Source: CAYFPX01 sp964501915 (GTDB taxonomy: Bacteria; Myxococcota_A; UBA796; CAJQPC01). From it: a stretch of 64,000 bases of DNA. The notes under the pieces are model-generated. The model was given only the letters and a program-made list of their open reading frames with translations, did not search any database and was not told where the DNA came from. Where the stretch lies: positions 3,224 through 67,223 of the forward strand of contig CAZCVP010000009.1 in NCBI GenBank assembly GCA_964501915.1. The letters are read 5' to 3'. Below, one piece after another: positions 7,858-16,350 of the stretch. The translations under genes were made by a program, and so were the position numbers. The first letter of the stretch is position 1, and each line of letters begins with the position of its first letter.

Positions 7858-8619
7858 ATGATCCACATCAAGGCTCCTTGGGAGATCGCGATGATGCGCA
7901 CCGCCGGCCGGCTGCTGGCGGAGGTCAAGGAGGTGGTCCGGGAGCACGTGGTCACCGGAGTGACCACCGCGGACCTGGACCGCATCTGCGAGGAGGAGAC
8001 CCGCAAGCGCAAGTCGATCCCGGCCTTCAAGGGCTACCAGGTCGGCACCGAGGTCTTCCCCGCCAGCCTCTGCGCCAGCCCCAACGAGCAGGTGGTGCAC
8101 GGCATCCCCGACGACACCCCCCTCGGGGCGGGTGACCTCATCTCCCTGGACTTCGGTCTGATCTATGGCGGCTACCACGCCGACTCGGCCTTCACGGTCT
8201 ACCTGGGAGATCCTCCGGATGCAGTCTCCAGGCTGCTTGACGCGACTGAGAAGAGCCTATATGAGGCGGTGGCTCTGGCCCGGAAGGGCAAGCGCGTCGG
8301 TGATCTGGGCAACCGGATCCAGGTTCTTTGCGAGTCCCAGGGGTTCGGCGTCGTCCGCGACTACGTCGGCCATGGCATCGGTCGGATGCTGCACGAGGAG
8401 CCCGCCGTCCCGAATTTCGGGAAGAAGGGCACCGGAGTCCCGCTCAAGCCGGGCATGTGCATCGCCATCGAGCCCATGATCACCCTCGGGACCTGGAGGA
8501 CCCGCTCCTTGAGCGACGGCTGGACCGTCGTGACCGGAGACGGGAGCCTGTCGGCGCACTTCGAGCACACCGTTCTCATCACCCCCGGAGACCCCGAGAT
8601 CCTGACCACTCTGGATTGA
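7858..8619 (+). CDS. map: methionine aminopeptidase, type I
   Basis: This enzyme removes the initiator methionine from nascent proteins. It has 253 residues with no SH3-like N-terminal extension (type Ia layout). The metal ligands of the pita-bread fold can be seen in order: the Asp of DFGLIYGG, the Asp of HADSAF, the His of GHGIGRML, the Glu of IEPM and the Glu of FEHT. Placement after adk is usual. In many genomes infA follows; here there are only 64 bases and then rpmJ. Confidence 0.96.
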   Translation: MIHIKAPWEIAMMRTAGRLLAEVKEVVREHVVTGVTTADLDRICEEETRKRKSIPAFKGYQVGTEVFPASLCASPNEQVVHGIPDDTPLGAGDLISLDFGLIYGGYHADSAFTVYLGDPPDAVSRLLDATEKSLYEAVALARKGKRVGDLGNRIQVLCESQGFGVVRDYVGHGIGRMLHEEPAVPNFGKKGTGVPLKPGMCIAIEPMITLGTWRTRSLSDGWTVVTGDGSLSAHFEHTVLITPGDPEILTTLD

Positions 8620-8683
8620 AGGGCCTCACACCCACCAAGCCAACATCCACCGATGAACCCGCGACCGCGGGCGAGGAGCGGAA

Positions 8684-8797
8684 ATGAAAGTCAAGGCTTC
8701 GGTCAAGCGCATGTGCGACAAGTGCCGCGTCATCAAGCGGCGCGGCGTCGTGCGCGTGATCTGCGAGAACCCCAAGCACAAACAGCGTCAGGGCTGA
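8684..8797 (+). CDS. rpmJ: 50S ribosomal protein L36
   Basis: L36 is a tiny zinc protein of the large subunit. The 37-residue product begins MKVKASVKRMCDKC and ends NPKHKQRQG. The zinc ligands are Cys11, Cys14, Cys27 and His32 (CDKC, then CENPKH), so this is the zinc-binding form. GAGGAGCGGAA precedes the ATG. It lies directly upstream of rpsM, the normal head of the alpha operon. Confidence 0.95.
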   Translation: MKVKASVKRMCDKCRVIKRRGVVRVICENPKHKQRQG

Positions 8798-8807
8798 CGG
8801 AGGCCAG

Positions 8808-9179
8808 ATGGCACGCATCGAAGGCGTCGATCTTCCCCGTCACAAGCGGATCGACATCGCCCTTACCTACATCTACGGCATCGGCCGGACCACGGCGGGT
8901 CAGATCCTCGTTGAGGCCCAGGTCGAGCACCACATCCGCACCTCCGACCTCTCCGAGGTCGAGGTGGCCCGCATCCGCGACGTCATCCAGCGGAGCCACA
9001 AGGTGGAAGGAGAGCTGCGCAAGCAGGTCGCCATGAACATCAAGCGGCTCATCGACCTGGGGACCTACCGGGGCCTTCGCCACAAGCGCGGCCTGCCGAC
9101 CCGCGGCCAGCGGACCCACACCAACGCCCGGACCCGCAAGGGCCCGAAGCGCATCGTCACCAAGCGGAAGGGGAGGTAG
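8808..9179 (+). CDS. rpsM: 30S ribosomal protein S13
   Basis: S13 is in the 30S head and contacts the 50S subunit and the P-site tRNA. It is 123 residues starting MARIEGVDLPRHKRIDIALT, with the helix-two-turns-helix core (YIYGIGRTTAGQIL) and the basic tail signature RHKRGLPTRGQRTHTNARTR. GGAGG lies 6 bases upstream. rpsK follows after 3 bases. Confidence 0.97.
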   Translation: MARIEGVDLPRHKRIDIALTYIYGIGRTTAGQILVEAQVEHHIRTSDLSEVEVARIRDVIQRSHKVEGELRKQVAMNIKRLIDLGTYRGLRHKRGLPTRGQRTHTNARTRKGPKRIVTKRKGR

Positions 9180-9182
9180 ACC

Positions 9183-9575
9183 ATGGCCAGCCCGAAGAAG
9201 CGCCGCACCTCCAAGCGGATCAAGAAGAACGTCCCCGTGGGCGTGGTCCACATCCAGGCGACCTTCAACAACACCATCGTGACCATCACCGACCCGGCCG
9301 GGAACACCGTGGCCTGGTCCAGTGCCGGCGTGCGGGGCTTCAAGGGCTCCCGCAAGTCCACGCCCTTCGCCGCCCAGCTCGTGGCAGAAGACGCGGCCCG
9401 CAAGGCCATGGACCACGGCATGAAGTCCGCTGGCGTGTTCGTGAAGGGTCCGGGTGCCGGCCGGGAGTCCGCTCTCCGCGCCATCGCCAGCAGTGGCCTC
9501 AAGCTCACGCTCATCAAGGACGTGACGCCCATCCCCCACAACGGCTGCCGAGCTCCCAAGCGGCGTCGGGTCTAG
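9183..9575 (+). CDS. rpsK: 30S ribosomal protein S11
   Basis: S11 lies on the 30S platform near the E site. It has 130 residues with the family blocks VHIQATFNNTIVTITDPAGN, WSSAGVRGFKGSRKSTPFAA and DVTPIPHNGCRAPKRRRV. The start overlaps a GGGGAGG site at the end of rpsM. In most relatives rpsD comes next; here 145 bases of structured non-coding DNA separate it from rpoA. Confidence 0.97.
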   Translation: MASPKKRRTSKRIKKNVPVGVVHIQATFNNTIVTITDPAGNTVAWSSAGVRGFKGSRKSTPFAAQLVAEDAARKAMDHGMKSAGVFVKGPGAGRESALRAIASSGLKLTLIKDVTPIPHNGCRAPKRRRV

Positions 9576-9594
9576 ATCTTCCACACCTCGCGCG

Positions 9595-9610
9595 GGAGCG
9601 CTCTCGCTCC
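9595..9610 (+). promoter_or_regulatory. hairpin after rpsK
   Basis: A perfect 6-bp stem GGAGCG-CTCT-CGCTCC sits 20 bases after the rpsK stop. No run of T follows, so it is more likely an RNA-processing or attenuation structure than a simple terminator. It is the first of two hairpins in the rpsK-rpoA gap. Confidence 0.4.
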
Positions 9611-9673
9611 TGACTGACCATCGCCCGTGGGCTCGTCGCTCTCGGGTGCGCACACCAACCGCCGGGTGAGGGA

Positions 9674-9696
9674 CCGCTGCTTCGGTCGAGCAGCGG
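9674..9696 (+). promoter_or_regulatory. hairpin in the leader of rpoA
   Basis: An 8-bp perfect stem CCGCTGCT/AGCAGCGG with a 7-base loop (TCGGTCG) lies 24 bases before the rpoA start. It is enclosed by a further short pairing (CGGGT near 9663 with ACCCG near 9702). It occupies the place where rpsD normally lies. A regulatory role is inferred from structure alone. Confidence 0.4.
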
Positions 9697-9720
9697 CAGA
9701 AACCCGGGTCGGAGAGCCCC

Positions 9721-10737
<1,017 letters not shown>

Positions 10738-10790
10738 GCGGGTGCTGATCCCGGGGGGCGCCACACCGGCGGCCCTCCGTGGAGGCTGAC

Positions 10791-11396
10791 ATGCGACACC
10801 AGAAGGCCCAGCGCAAGCTCGGGCGCAACAGCTCCCACCGGCAGGCCATGTTCCGCAACATGGTGACCTCCCTGATGCTCCACGGCCGCATCAAGACCAC
10901 CGAGGCCAAGGCCAAGGAGGTCCGCCGTATCGCCGAGAAGGTCCTGACCCTCGGCATCCGCGTGCCGCCGAGCAGTCTCGAGGGCCTCACGGGCGCCGAG
11001 CTGGCCGACGCCAAGGCTGCCCGGGTCCACGCCATCCGCCTCGCCCGGCGCCAGGTCACGGACCGGGCGGCCCTGGATCGGATCTTCAACGAGTACTCCG
11101 AGCGCTACAAGACGCGGCCGGGTGGCTACACGCGGATCTACAAGCTCGGTCGCCGTGCCGGAGACAACGCGCCGATGAACCTCATCGAGCTCGTGACCGA
11201 GGACTACACGCCCAGGAGCGAGGCCGCTCCGGTCGAGGAGGCTCCTGCCGAGCCCGAGCCCGAGCCCGAGCCCGAGGCCGAGGAGCCCGTCGAGGAGGAG
11301 GACTCCGAGGACACCTCCTCCGAGGACTCCTCCTCCGAGGACACCTCCTCCGAGGACACCTCCGACGAGGACTCCGGGGACGACTCGACCTCGTAG
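10791..11396 (+). CDS. rplQ: 50S ribosomal protein L17 with long acidic tail
   Basis: L17 lies by the polypeptide exit tunnel. The ATG at 10791 (GGAGG upstream) gives 201 residues. The first 140 or so are a normal L17 (MRHQKAQRKLGRNSSHRQAM; then RPGGYTRIYKLGRRAGDNAP). The last 60 residues are an extension of Glu-Pro repeats followed by Ser-Ser-Glu-Asp-Thr repeats, strongly acidic and presumably disordered. Bacterial L17 usually ends at about 120-140 residues. There is no frameshift: the tail is in frame and ends at a clean TAG. Confidence 0.95.
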   Translation: MRHQKAQRKLGRNSSHRQAMFRNMVTSLMLHGRIKTTEAKAKEVRRIAEKVLTLGIRVPPSSLEGLTGAELADAKAARVHAIRLARRQVTDRAALDRIFNEYSERYKTRPGGYTRIYKLGRRAGDNAPMNLIELVTEDYTPRSEAAPVEEAPAEPEPEPEPEAEEPVEEEDSEDTSSEDSSSEDTSSEDTSDEDSGDDSTS

Positions 11397-11461
11397 CTCC
11401 GGGCTCCACACGACCGAGGGCTCTCCCCGGGGGAACGGAATAGGATCCCCTGGGAGGGCCC

Positions 11462-11968
11462 GTGGACCAGTCGGCCGTCATCCAGCGAGCCCGTGAGCGA
11501 CTCGAGCGCTGGATGCAGAGGAACAACAAGAAACACACCCGCCAGCGGGACGTGATCGTCGACGCCTTCCTCCGAGTGGGCGGCCACGTGTCGCTGCAGG
11601 GGCTGTTGGAGCTCGTGCAGGTCAGCGACCCCGGTGTCGGGTTCGCCACCGTCTACCGCACGATGAAGCTGTTGGCCGAGGCGGGGGTGGCCCACGAGCG
11701 GCGCTTCGGGGAGGGACAGACCCTCTACGAGCTGGGCGTGCTGGGGGAACACCACGACCACCTGATCTGCACCACCTGCGACCACATCTTCGAGTACGAG
11801 GACGAGCTCATCGAGGAGCGTCAGCAGCAGATCGCCGCGGCGCACGGACTGCGCATCGTCCGCCATGTCCACGAGATGTATGGAGAATGCCTCGAGCCGG
11901 CGTCCTGCCCGCGCAACCCTGACGCGGCGGGTGCCCGGGCCGTTGACACCGCGAAGTCCAGCACTTAG
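11462..11968 (+). CDS. Fur-family metal-responsive transcription regulator
   Basis: This is a cytoplasmic DNA-binding regulator. The GTG start at 11462 follows GGGAGGGCCC; the product is 168 residues. The N-terminal winged helix covers about residues 20-95 (KHTRQRDVIVDAFLRVGGH; GFATVYRTMKLL). The dimerisation domain has the metal-binding block GEHHDHLICTTCDHIFEYED and a second cysteine pair near the end (GECLEPASC, spaced more widely than the usual CxxC). The N-terminal 20 residues are longer than in Fur proper. Whether it senses iron, zinc or peroxide cannot be told from sequence. It is alone between rplQ and tRNA-Leu. Confidence 0.88.
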   Translation: MDQSAVIQRARERLERWMQRNNKKHTRQRDVIVDAFLRVGGHVSLQGLLELVQVSDPGVGFATVYRTMKLLAEAGVAHERRFGEGQTLYELGVLGEHHDHLICTTCDHIFEYEDELIEERQQQIAAAHGLRIVRHVHEMYGECLEPASCPRNPDAAGARAVDTAKSST

Positions 11969-11985
11969 ATGCCGGGAGCCTGAAC

Positions 11986-12073
<88 letters not shown>

Positions 12074-12076
12074 TCT

Positions 12077-12110
12077 CTCGGGCCGCATTCCTCACCGGAT
12101 GCGGCCCGAG
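12077..12110 (+). terminator. hairpin terminator between tRNA-Leu and secG
   Basis: A perfect 12-bp stem CTCGGGCCGCAT/ATGCGGCCCGAG with a 10-base loop lies between the end of tRNA-Leu (plus) and the stop of secG (minus). Being symmetric, it could end both convergent transcripts. There is no long T run on either side, which is common at high GC. Confidence 0.7.
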
Positions 12111-12122
12111 GTCCCTTCTGGC

Positions 12123-12551
12123 CTACTCGGCCGGCTCGGGGTCGGCGGCTTCGTTGTCGAGCACCGGCTCCTCGGTGACCTCCTCCAGGATCTCCTCGGG
12201 CGCCAGGGTCGGCGTGGGCGGGGGCTCCACCACCGGTGCCTCTTCGGCCAGGCCCCAGTCGATCTCGCCGAGTCCGCTCTCCAGGAGGTCGTCTTCGATC
12301 TTGCCGCCGCCGGCGGCCCGCTGGTCCGAGTAGATCGCCAGGGTGATCGAGGTGACCATGAAGAGGACGGCCACGACCGTGGTGGCACGGGTCAGCAGGC
12401 TGCCGGGTCCGCGGGGACCGAAGACGGTGGAGCTGCCGCCGCCGCCGCCGAAGGCGGCCCCGATGTCGGAGCCCTTGCCTGGCTGGAGCAGGATCACCAG
12501 GATCAGGATGGCGCACAGGACGATGTGCAGGGAGGTCGTGAACAGGAACAT
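12123..12551 (-). CDS. secG: preprotein translocase subunit SecG
   Basis: SecG is the small, non-essential subunit that supports SecYEG cycling. The ATG at 12551 gives 142 residues. Two hydrophobic helices are visible, residues 1-22 (MFLFTTSLHIVLCAILILVI) and about 55-75 (RATTVVAVLFMVTSITLAIY), joined by the conserved loop LLQPGKGSDIGAAFGGGGG. The last 60 residues are an acidic, Pro-rich tail longer than in E. coli SecG. The frame is open upstream into tpiA, but that part is a shadow. It is the last gene of the gap-pgk-tpiA run, 8 bases after tpiA. Confidence 0.92.
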   Translation of the reverse strand: MFLFTTSLHIVLCAILILVILLQPGKGSDIGAAFGGGGGSSTVFGPRGPGSLLTRATTVVAVLFMVTSITLAIYSDQRAAGGGKIEDDLLESGLGEIDWGLAEEAPVVEPPPTPTLAPEEILEEVTEEPVLDNEAADPEPAE

Positions 12552-12559
12552 GGGGATCC

Positions 12560-13315
12560 TCAGGCGGCGTCGACGATGGCGGTGAAGCTCTCGGCCTTCA
12601 GGGAGGCGCCTCCGACGAGGCCCCCGTCGATGTCGGGCTGGGAGAACAGGGTGGCGGCGTTGCCAGGCTTCACGGAGCCTCCGTAGAGGATGCGGAGCTG
12701 CTCGGCCACATACGGTGGAGTGCGCTCGGCGATCCAACGCCGAACGAAGGCATGGGCTTCCTGGGCCTGGCCCGGAGAGGCGGTCACCCCGGTGCCGATG
12801 GCCCACACGGGCTCATAGGCCAGGATCACGGCCGCGACCTGGTCCGGCTGGAGGCCCGCGAGGCCGCCCTCGAGCTGGGACGCGATGACGGCCTCGACCT
12901 GGCCCGCCTCGCGCTGCTGGAGGGTCTCGCCGATGCAGAGAACCGGAACCAGTCCGCTGCGCAGGGCGGCGTGGACCTTGCGGTTGACCAGGGCGTCGTC
13001 GTCGCCGAAGAGGGCCCGCCGCTCGGAGTGTCCGCAGAGCACCATCTGGCAGCCGAGCTCACGGATCATCTCGCCGCTGATCGCGCTGGTGAAGGCTCCG
13101 GAGACCTCGGGGTGGAGGTCCTGGCCTCCGACCTGGACGCCGGAGTGCTGGAGTCGGGCGGTCACGGCCGGCAGCGTGATGGAGGGGGGAAAGACGGCCA
13201 CGTCCACGCGGGTCTGGCCGGACAGCCTCGCCTTGAGCTCCCGGGCCAGGTTGTCTCCGGCGCGGGGGCCGTGGTTCATCTTCCAGTTGCCGGCGACCAG
13301 CCGTCGACGCGCCAT
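12560..13315 (-). CDS. tpiA: triosephosphate isomerase
   Basis: This enzyme interconverts dihydroxyacetone phosphate and glyceraldehyde 3-phosphate in glycolysis. It has 251 residues. Catalytic Lys is in GNWKMN near residue 11, catalytic His in CGHSERR, and catalytic Glu in AYEPVWAIGTG; the phosphate loop is seen in ILYGGSVKPGN. Gene order gap-pgk-tpiA-secG on one strand, with one base between pgk and tpiA, indicates an operon. Confidence 0.97.
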   Translation of the reverse strand: MARRRLVAGNWKMNHGPRAGDNLARELKARLSGQTRVDVAVFPPSITLPAVTARLQHSGVQVGGQDLHPEVSGAFTSAISGEMIRELGCQMVLCGHSERRALFGDDDALVNRKVHAALRSGLVPVLCIGETLQQREAGQVEAVIASQLEGGLAGLQPDQVAAVILAYEPVWAIGTGVTASPGQAQEAHAFVRRWIAERTPPYVAEQLRILYGGSVKPGNAATLFSQPDIDGGLVGGASLKAESFTAIVDAA

Positions 13316-13316
13316 C

Positions 13317-14510
13317 TCAGGCTCCCTTGGCGCGGAGCGCCTTCAGGCCGGGCAGGTCCCCACCCTGGATGTACTCCAGCGCGGCGCCCCCCCCGGTGGA
13401 GATGTGGGAGATGCGGTCCGCGACACCGATCTGGTTGACCGCGGCAGCGGAGTCGCCCCCCCCAACCACCGTGTAGGCCTCGGCCGCGGCGACCGCCTCG
13501 GCGACGCCGCGGGTGGCGCCGGAGAAGGCCTCGACCTCGAACACGCCCATCGGGCCGTTCCAGAACAGCGTGGAGGCGCGGGAGATGACGTCGGAGAAGC
13601 GCTTCACGCTCGCGGGCCCGACATCGAAGCCCTTCTGCCCGTCGGGGATCTCGCGCACCACGCTGACCTCCCCGGTGGGCGAGTCGCTCACGACGTGGTC
13701 CGTCGGCAGGAAGACGGCCACACCCTTGGCCGCGCAGCGCTCCAGGAGCCGCTGGGCCAGCAGCAGACGGTCCTCTTCGACGAGGGAGTCGCCGACCTCG
13801 ACGCCCTGGGCGCGCAGGAAGGTGTAGGCCATGGCGCCGCCGATGAGCAGGGAGTCGACCCGGTTCATCAGGGACTCGATCACCGCGATCTTGTCGCTCA
13901 CCTTCGCGCCGCCGAGGATGCCCACATAGGGCCGCGCTGGCCCTTCGAGCAGCCTGTCCAGGGCTCGGATCTCGCGGGCCACCAACGGGCCGCAGCAGGC
14001 GACCTCGAAGCTGTCGACCGCGCCCGCCACCGAGGCGTGGGCACGGTGCAGGGCGCCGAAGGCGTCGTCCACGTAGACATCGCCGAGGCGGGCGAGCCGG
14101 GTCGCGAACTCGGCGTCGTTGGCCTTCTCGCCCGGGTTGAAGCGCAGGTTCTCGATCAGCAGCGCACCGCCCTTGGGGATCTCGCGCGCCAGGTACTGGA
14201 CGTCGTCGCCGACGGTGTCTTCGTGGAAGTGGACTTCGCCCTCGAGGAGCTCGGCGAGGCGAATGGCCACCGGCATCAGGGTGAGACCGGAGTGACGCTG
14301 GCCCTTGGGGCGTCCGAGGTGGCTGCAGAGCACCACCCGGGCACCGGCCTGCTGGAGCTGCTGGATGACGGGCAGCGCGGCCCGGATCCGGGTGTCGTCC
14401 GCGACCTTGCCGTTCGCGAGTGGTGTGTTGAGGTCCAGGCGGACCAGGACCCGCTGGCCCTCGAGGAAGGCCGGGTCCAGGTCGGCCAGCTCGCGAACGC
14501 CGCGGATCAT
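13317..14510 (-). CDS. pgk: phosphoglycerate kinase
   Basis: This enzyme transfers phosphate from 1,3-bisphosphoglycerate to ADP. The ATG at 14510 gives 397 residues, the usual size. The N-terminal signature RVLVRLDLNTPLANGKVADD, the substrate site CSHLGRPKG and the C-terminal nucleotide segment STGGGAALEYIQGGDLPGL are all present. The start overlaps the gap stop by four bases (ATGA), so the two are translationally coupled. The open frame continuing to 15239 is a shadow of gap. Confidence 0.97.
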   Translation of the reverse strand: MIRGVRELADLDPAFLEGQRVLVRLDLNTPLANGKVADDTRIRAALPVIQQLQQAGARVVLCSHLGRPKGQRHSGLTLMPVAIRLAELLEGEVHFHEDTVGDDVQYLAREIPKGGALLIENLRFNPGEKANDAEFATRLARLGDVYVDDAFGALHRAHASVAGAVDSFEVACCGPLVAREIRALDRLLEGPARPYVGILGGAKVSDKIAVIESLMNRVDSLLIGGAMAYTFLRAQGVEVGDSLVEEDRLLLAQRLLERCAAKGVAVFLPTDHVVSDSPTGEVSVVREIPDGQKGFDVGPASVKRFSDVISRASTLFWNGPMGVFEVEAFSGATRGVAEAVAAAEAYTVVGGGDSAAAVNQIGVADRISHISTGGGAALEYIQGGDLPGLKALRAKGA

Positions 14511-15523
14511 CGCCGCTCCATCCCGAAGAGCAGCCGGGTCAGGTCGACCATGCGGCAGGAGAAGCCCCACTCGTTGTCGTACCAGGACAGGACCTTGAGC
14601 AGGGAGTCGTCGATGGTGGACGTCAGCGCGAGGTCCGCGACGGAGGAGTGGGGGTCTCCGATGATGTCGCCGGAGACGATCGGCGCCTGCCGGGCGTCGA
14701 GGATGCCCTTGAGCGGCCCGGTGGCGGCCTCGACGAGGGCGGCGTTGACCGCCTCGGCGTCGGCCTTGTCGTTCAGCTCGCAGACCAGGTCGACCAGGCT
14801 CGCGTTGGGCGTGGGCACCCGGACCGAGAGCCCGTTGAGCTTGCCGGCCAGGGCGGGCAGGACCATGCCGACGGCCTTGGCCGCCCCGGTGCTGGTGGGC
14901 ACCATGTTCAGCGCCGCGGCGCGGCCCCTGCGGGCATCGGACTTGTGCGGTGCGTCGAGCAGCGACTGGTCCATGGTGTAGCTGTGGATGGTGGTCATCA
15001 GGCCGCGACGGATGCCGAAGGACTCGTGGAGCACCTTGGCCACCGGTGCGAGGCAGTTGGTGGTGCAGCTCGCGTTGGACACCACGTGGGCGGTCTCGGG
15101 GTCCAGCTCGTCGCTGTTCACACCGACGACGACCGTGGCGTCCACGGCGCCCTTGGCGGGAGCCGAGATGATGACCTTGCGGGCGCCGGCCTGGCGATGG
15201 AGCTCGGCCTTGGCGCGGTCCCGGAACAGCCCGGTGCACTCGAGCACCACGTCGACGTCCTTGGCTCGCCAGGGAAGGTCGGCCGGGTCCCGGATGGCGC
15301 TGGTGGCCACGACCCGGTCTCCGATGCGGATGCCGCCCTCGACGGCCTCGACGTCCTGGTCGAAGCGACCGTGCACGGAGTCGGTTCCCAGCAGGTAGGC
15401 CAGGCTCTCGTCGCTGGTCAGGTCGTTGAGGTGGACGAACTCGATCTCGGGGTCGTCCCAGGCAGCGCGGAGCACGCAGCGGCCGATGCGACCAAAGCCG
15501 TTGATGGCGACGCGAATGGACAT
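14507..15523 (-). CDS. gap: glyceraldehyde-3-phosphate dehydrogenase, type I
   Basis: This enzyme oxidises glyceraldehyde 3-phosphate with NAD and phosphate. The ATG at 15523 gives 338 residues starting MSIRVAINGFGRIGR, the Rossmann motif. The catalytic cysteine is in SNASCTTNCLAPVAKVLHE, and the C-terminal WYDNEWGFSCRMVDL is canonical. GGAGAGAAGTCC precedes the start. The frame is open to 15604, but the upstream codons are not family-like. First gene of the glycolytic operon. Confidence 0.97.
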   Translation of the reverse strand: MSIRVAINGFGRIGRCVLRAAWDDPEIEFVHLNDLTSDESLAYLLGTDSVHGRFDQDVEAVEGGIRIGDRVVATSAIRDPADLPWRAKDVDVVLECTGLFRDRAKAELHRQAGARKVIISAPAKGAVDATVVVGVNSDELDPETAHVVSNASCTTNCLAPVAKVLHESFGIRRGLMTTIHSYTMDQSLLDAPHKSDARRGRAAALNMVPTSTGAAKAVGMVLPALAGKLNGLSVRVPTPNASLVDLVCELNDKADAEAVNAALVEAATGPLKGILDARQAPIVSGDIIGDPHSSVADLALTSTIDDSLLKVLSWYDNEWGFSCRMVDLTRLLFGMERR

Positions 15524-15647
15524 GGACTTCTCTCCGGTAGGGGATGCCGCGGCGGGGCCGCCTAACCGGAGCGGTCTCCCGGATCCAGGGGTCGGGGAGC
15601 CCATCGAAGGGGCGCTGCGGCCCGGTGGAGGGGTGGGCCTCGGTGAC

Positions 15648-16112
15648 TCAGCGGAACGAGAGGTCGAATCTGCCGGAAGAGAGATCGACCAGGGCCCGCT
15701 GGGAGTACCCGGGCTCCCGGCCGGGGCAGGTCGTGGCGTCGACGGTCCAGCTCATCGTGGCCCGGACCTCGGACTCGGCCGGGTCCATGGTCCAGGACCC
15801 GGACTCCGTGCACTCCATGCGCTCGTCCATCACCTCGACGGCGGCCGCCGCCGTCCAGGTCCCGGACCTCTCGAACGAGAGGCTGTCGTAGATCAACACG
15901 CCGTCGTCGGTGGGTGCGAACCGGGCGATCTCCAGGTCGGCCAGGGCGTCTCCGAAGGCCTGGGAGGCCTTGTCGCCGGGGAGGTCGTTCGCGGCGGTCT
16001 GCTCGGACGGGGCCTCCTCAGCGGCGTCGCCCGAAGACGCGGGCGCCTTCTTCTCTCCGCAGGCGAGGGTCAGGAGAGCACAGGTCAGGGCCAGCGAGAT
16101 CGGACGGGTCAT
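15648..16112 (-). CDS. small lipoprotein of unknown function
   Basis: Starting at the ATG at 16112, the product has 154 residues. A signal peptide ends in the lipobox LTLAC with the modified cysteine at residue 18. A Ser/Glu/Ala-rich linker follows, then a domain of about 110 residues with four cysteines that may form two disulfides (ERMECTESGS and DATTCPGRE). I do not recognise the domain. It lies 124 bases upstream of gap on the same strand but may have its own promoter near the DnaA-box region. Confidence 0.7.
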   Translation of the reverse strand: MTRPISLALTCALLTLACGEKKAPASSGDAAEEAPSEQTAANDLPGDKASQAFGDALADLEIARFAPTDDGVLIYDSLSFERSGTWTAAAAVEVMDERMECTESGSWTMDPAESEVRATMSWTVDATTCPGREPGYSQRALVDLSSGRFDLSFR

Positions 16113-16152
16113 GGCATCCTCCACCGGGCCCACCTAACGCCCCGCTGATTCC

Positions 16153-16305
16153 TGTGGACAACCGGATCATTTTCGATGGAATTCCCGAGACTTCCGGCGA
16201 GGTGCGCAAGAGTTGCGCAACAGGAAAGAAGAGCAATTCCAGGTGGATGTCTGTGGATTCGCGGGGTTCGGGCACCTCGTGGGAGTTATCCACAGTTGTG
16301 GACAA
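16153..16305. promoter_or_regulatory. DnaA-box cluster in a divergent intergenic region
   Basis: Three strong DnaA boxes lie in 153 bases: TGTGGACAA at 16153-16161, the perfect consensus TTATCCACA at 16286-16294, and TGTGGACAA at 16297-16305. A weaker match (TGTGGATTC) is at 16252-16260. The last two strong boxes form a near-perfect inverted repeat (GAGTTATCCACA with TGTGGACAACTC). A 10-bp palindrome, GTTGCGCAAC, is at 16212-16221. The segment is visibly AT-richer than its surroundings. It could be a DnaA-titration or DnaA-regulated site, or part of an origin. Confidence 0.6.
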
Positions 16306-16350
16306 CTCGTGGGCCCGTGGGAGGGTCTCGAGGCCTCGGGAGGACGCTGC

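Noticed and set aside
16153..16305. Calling this the chromosomal replication origin
   Set aside because: The boxes are convincing, but dnaA, dnaN, gyrB, rpmH and parAB are absent and the ribosomal operon points toward the site, the reverse of what is expected near an origin. Kept only as a DnaA-box cluster.
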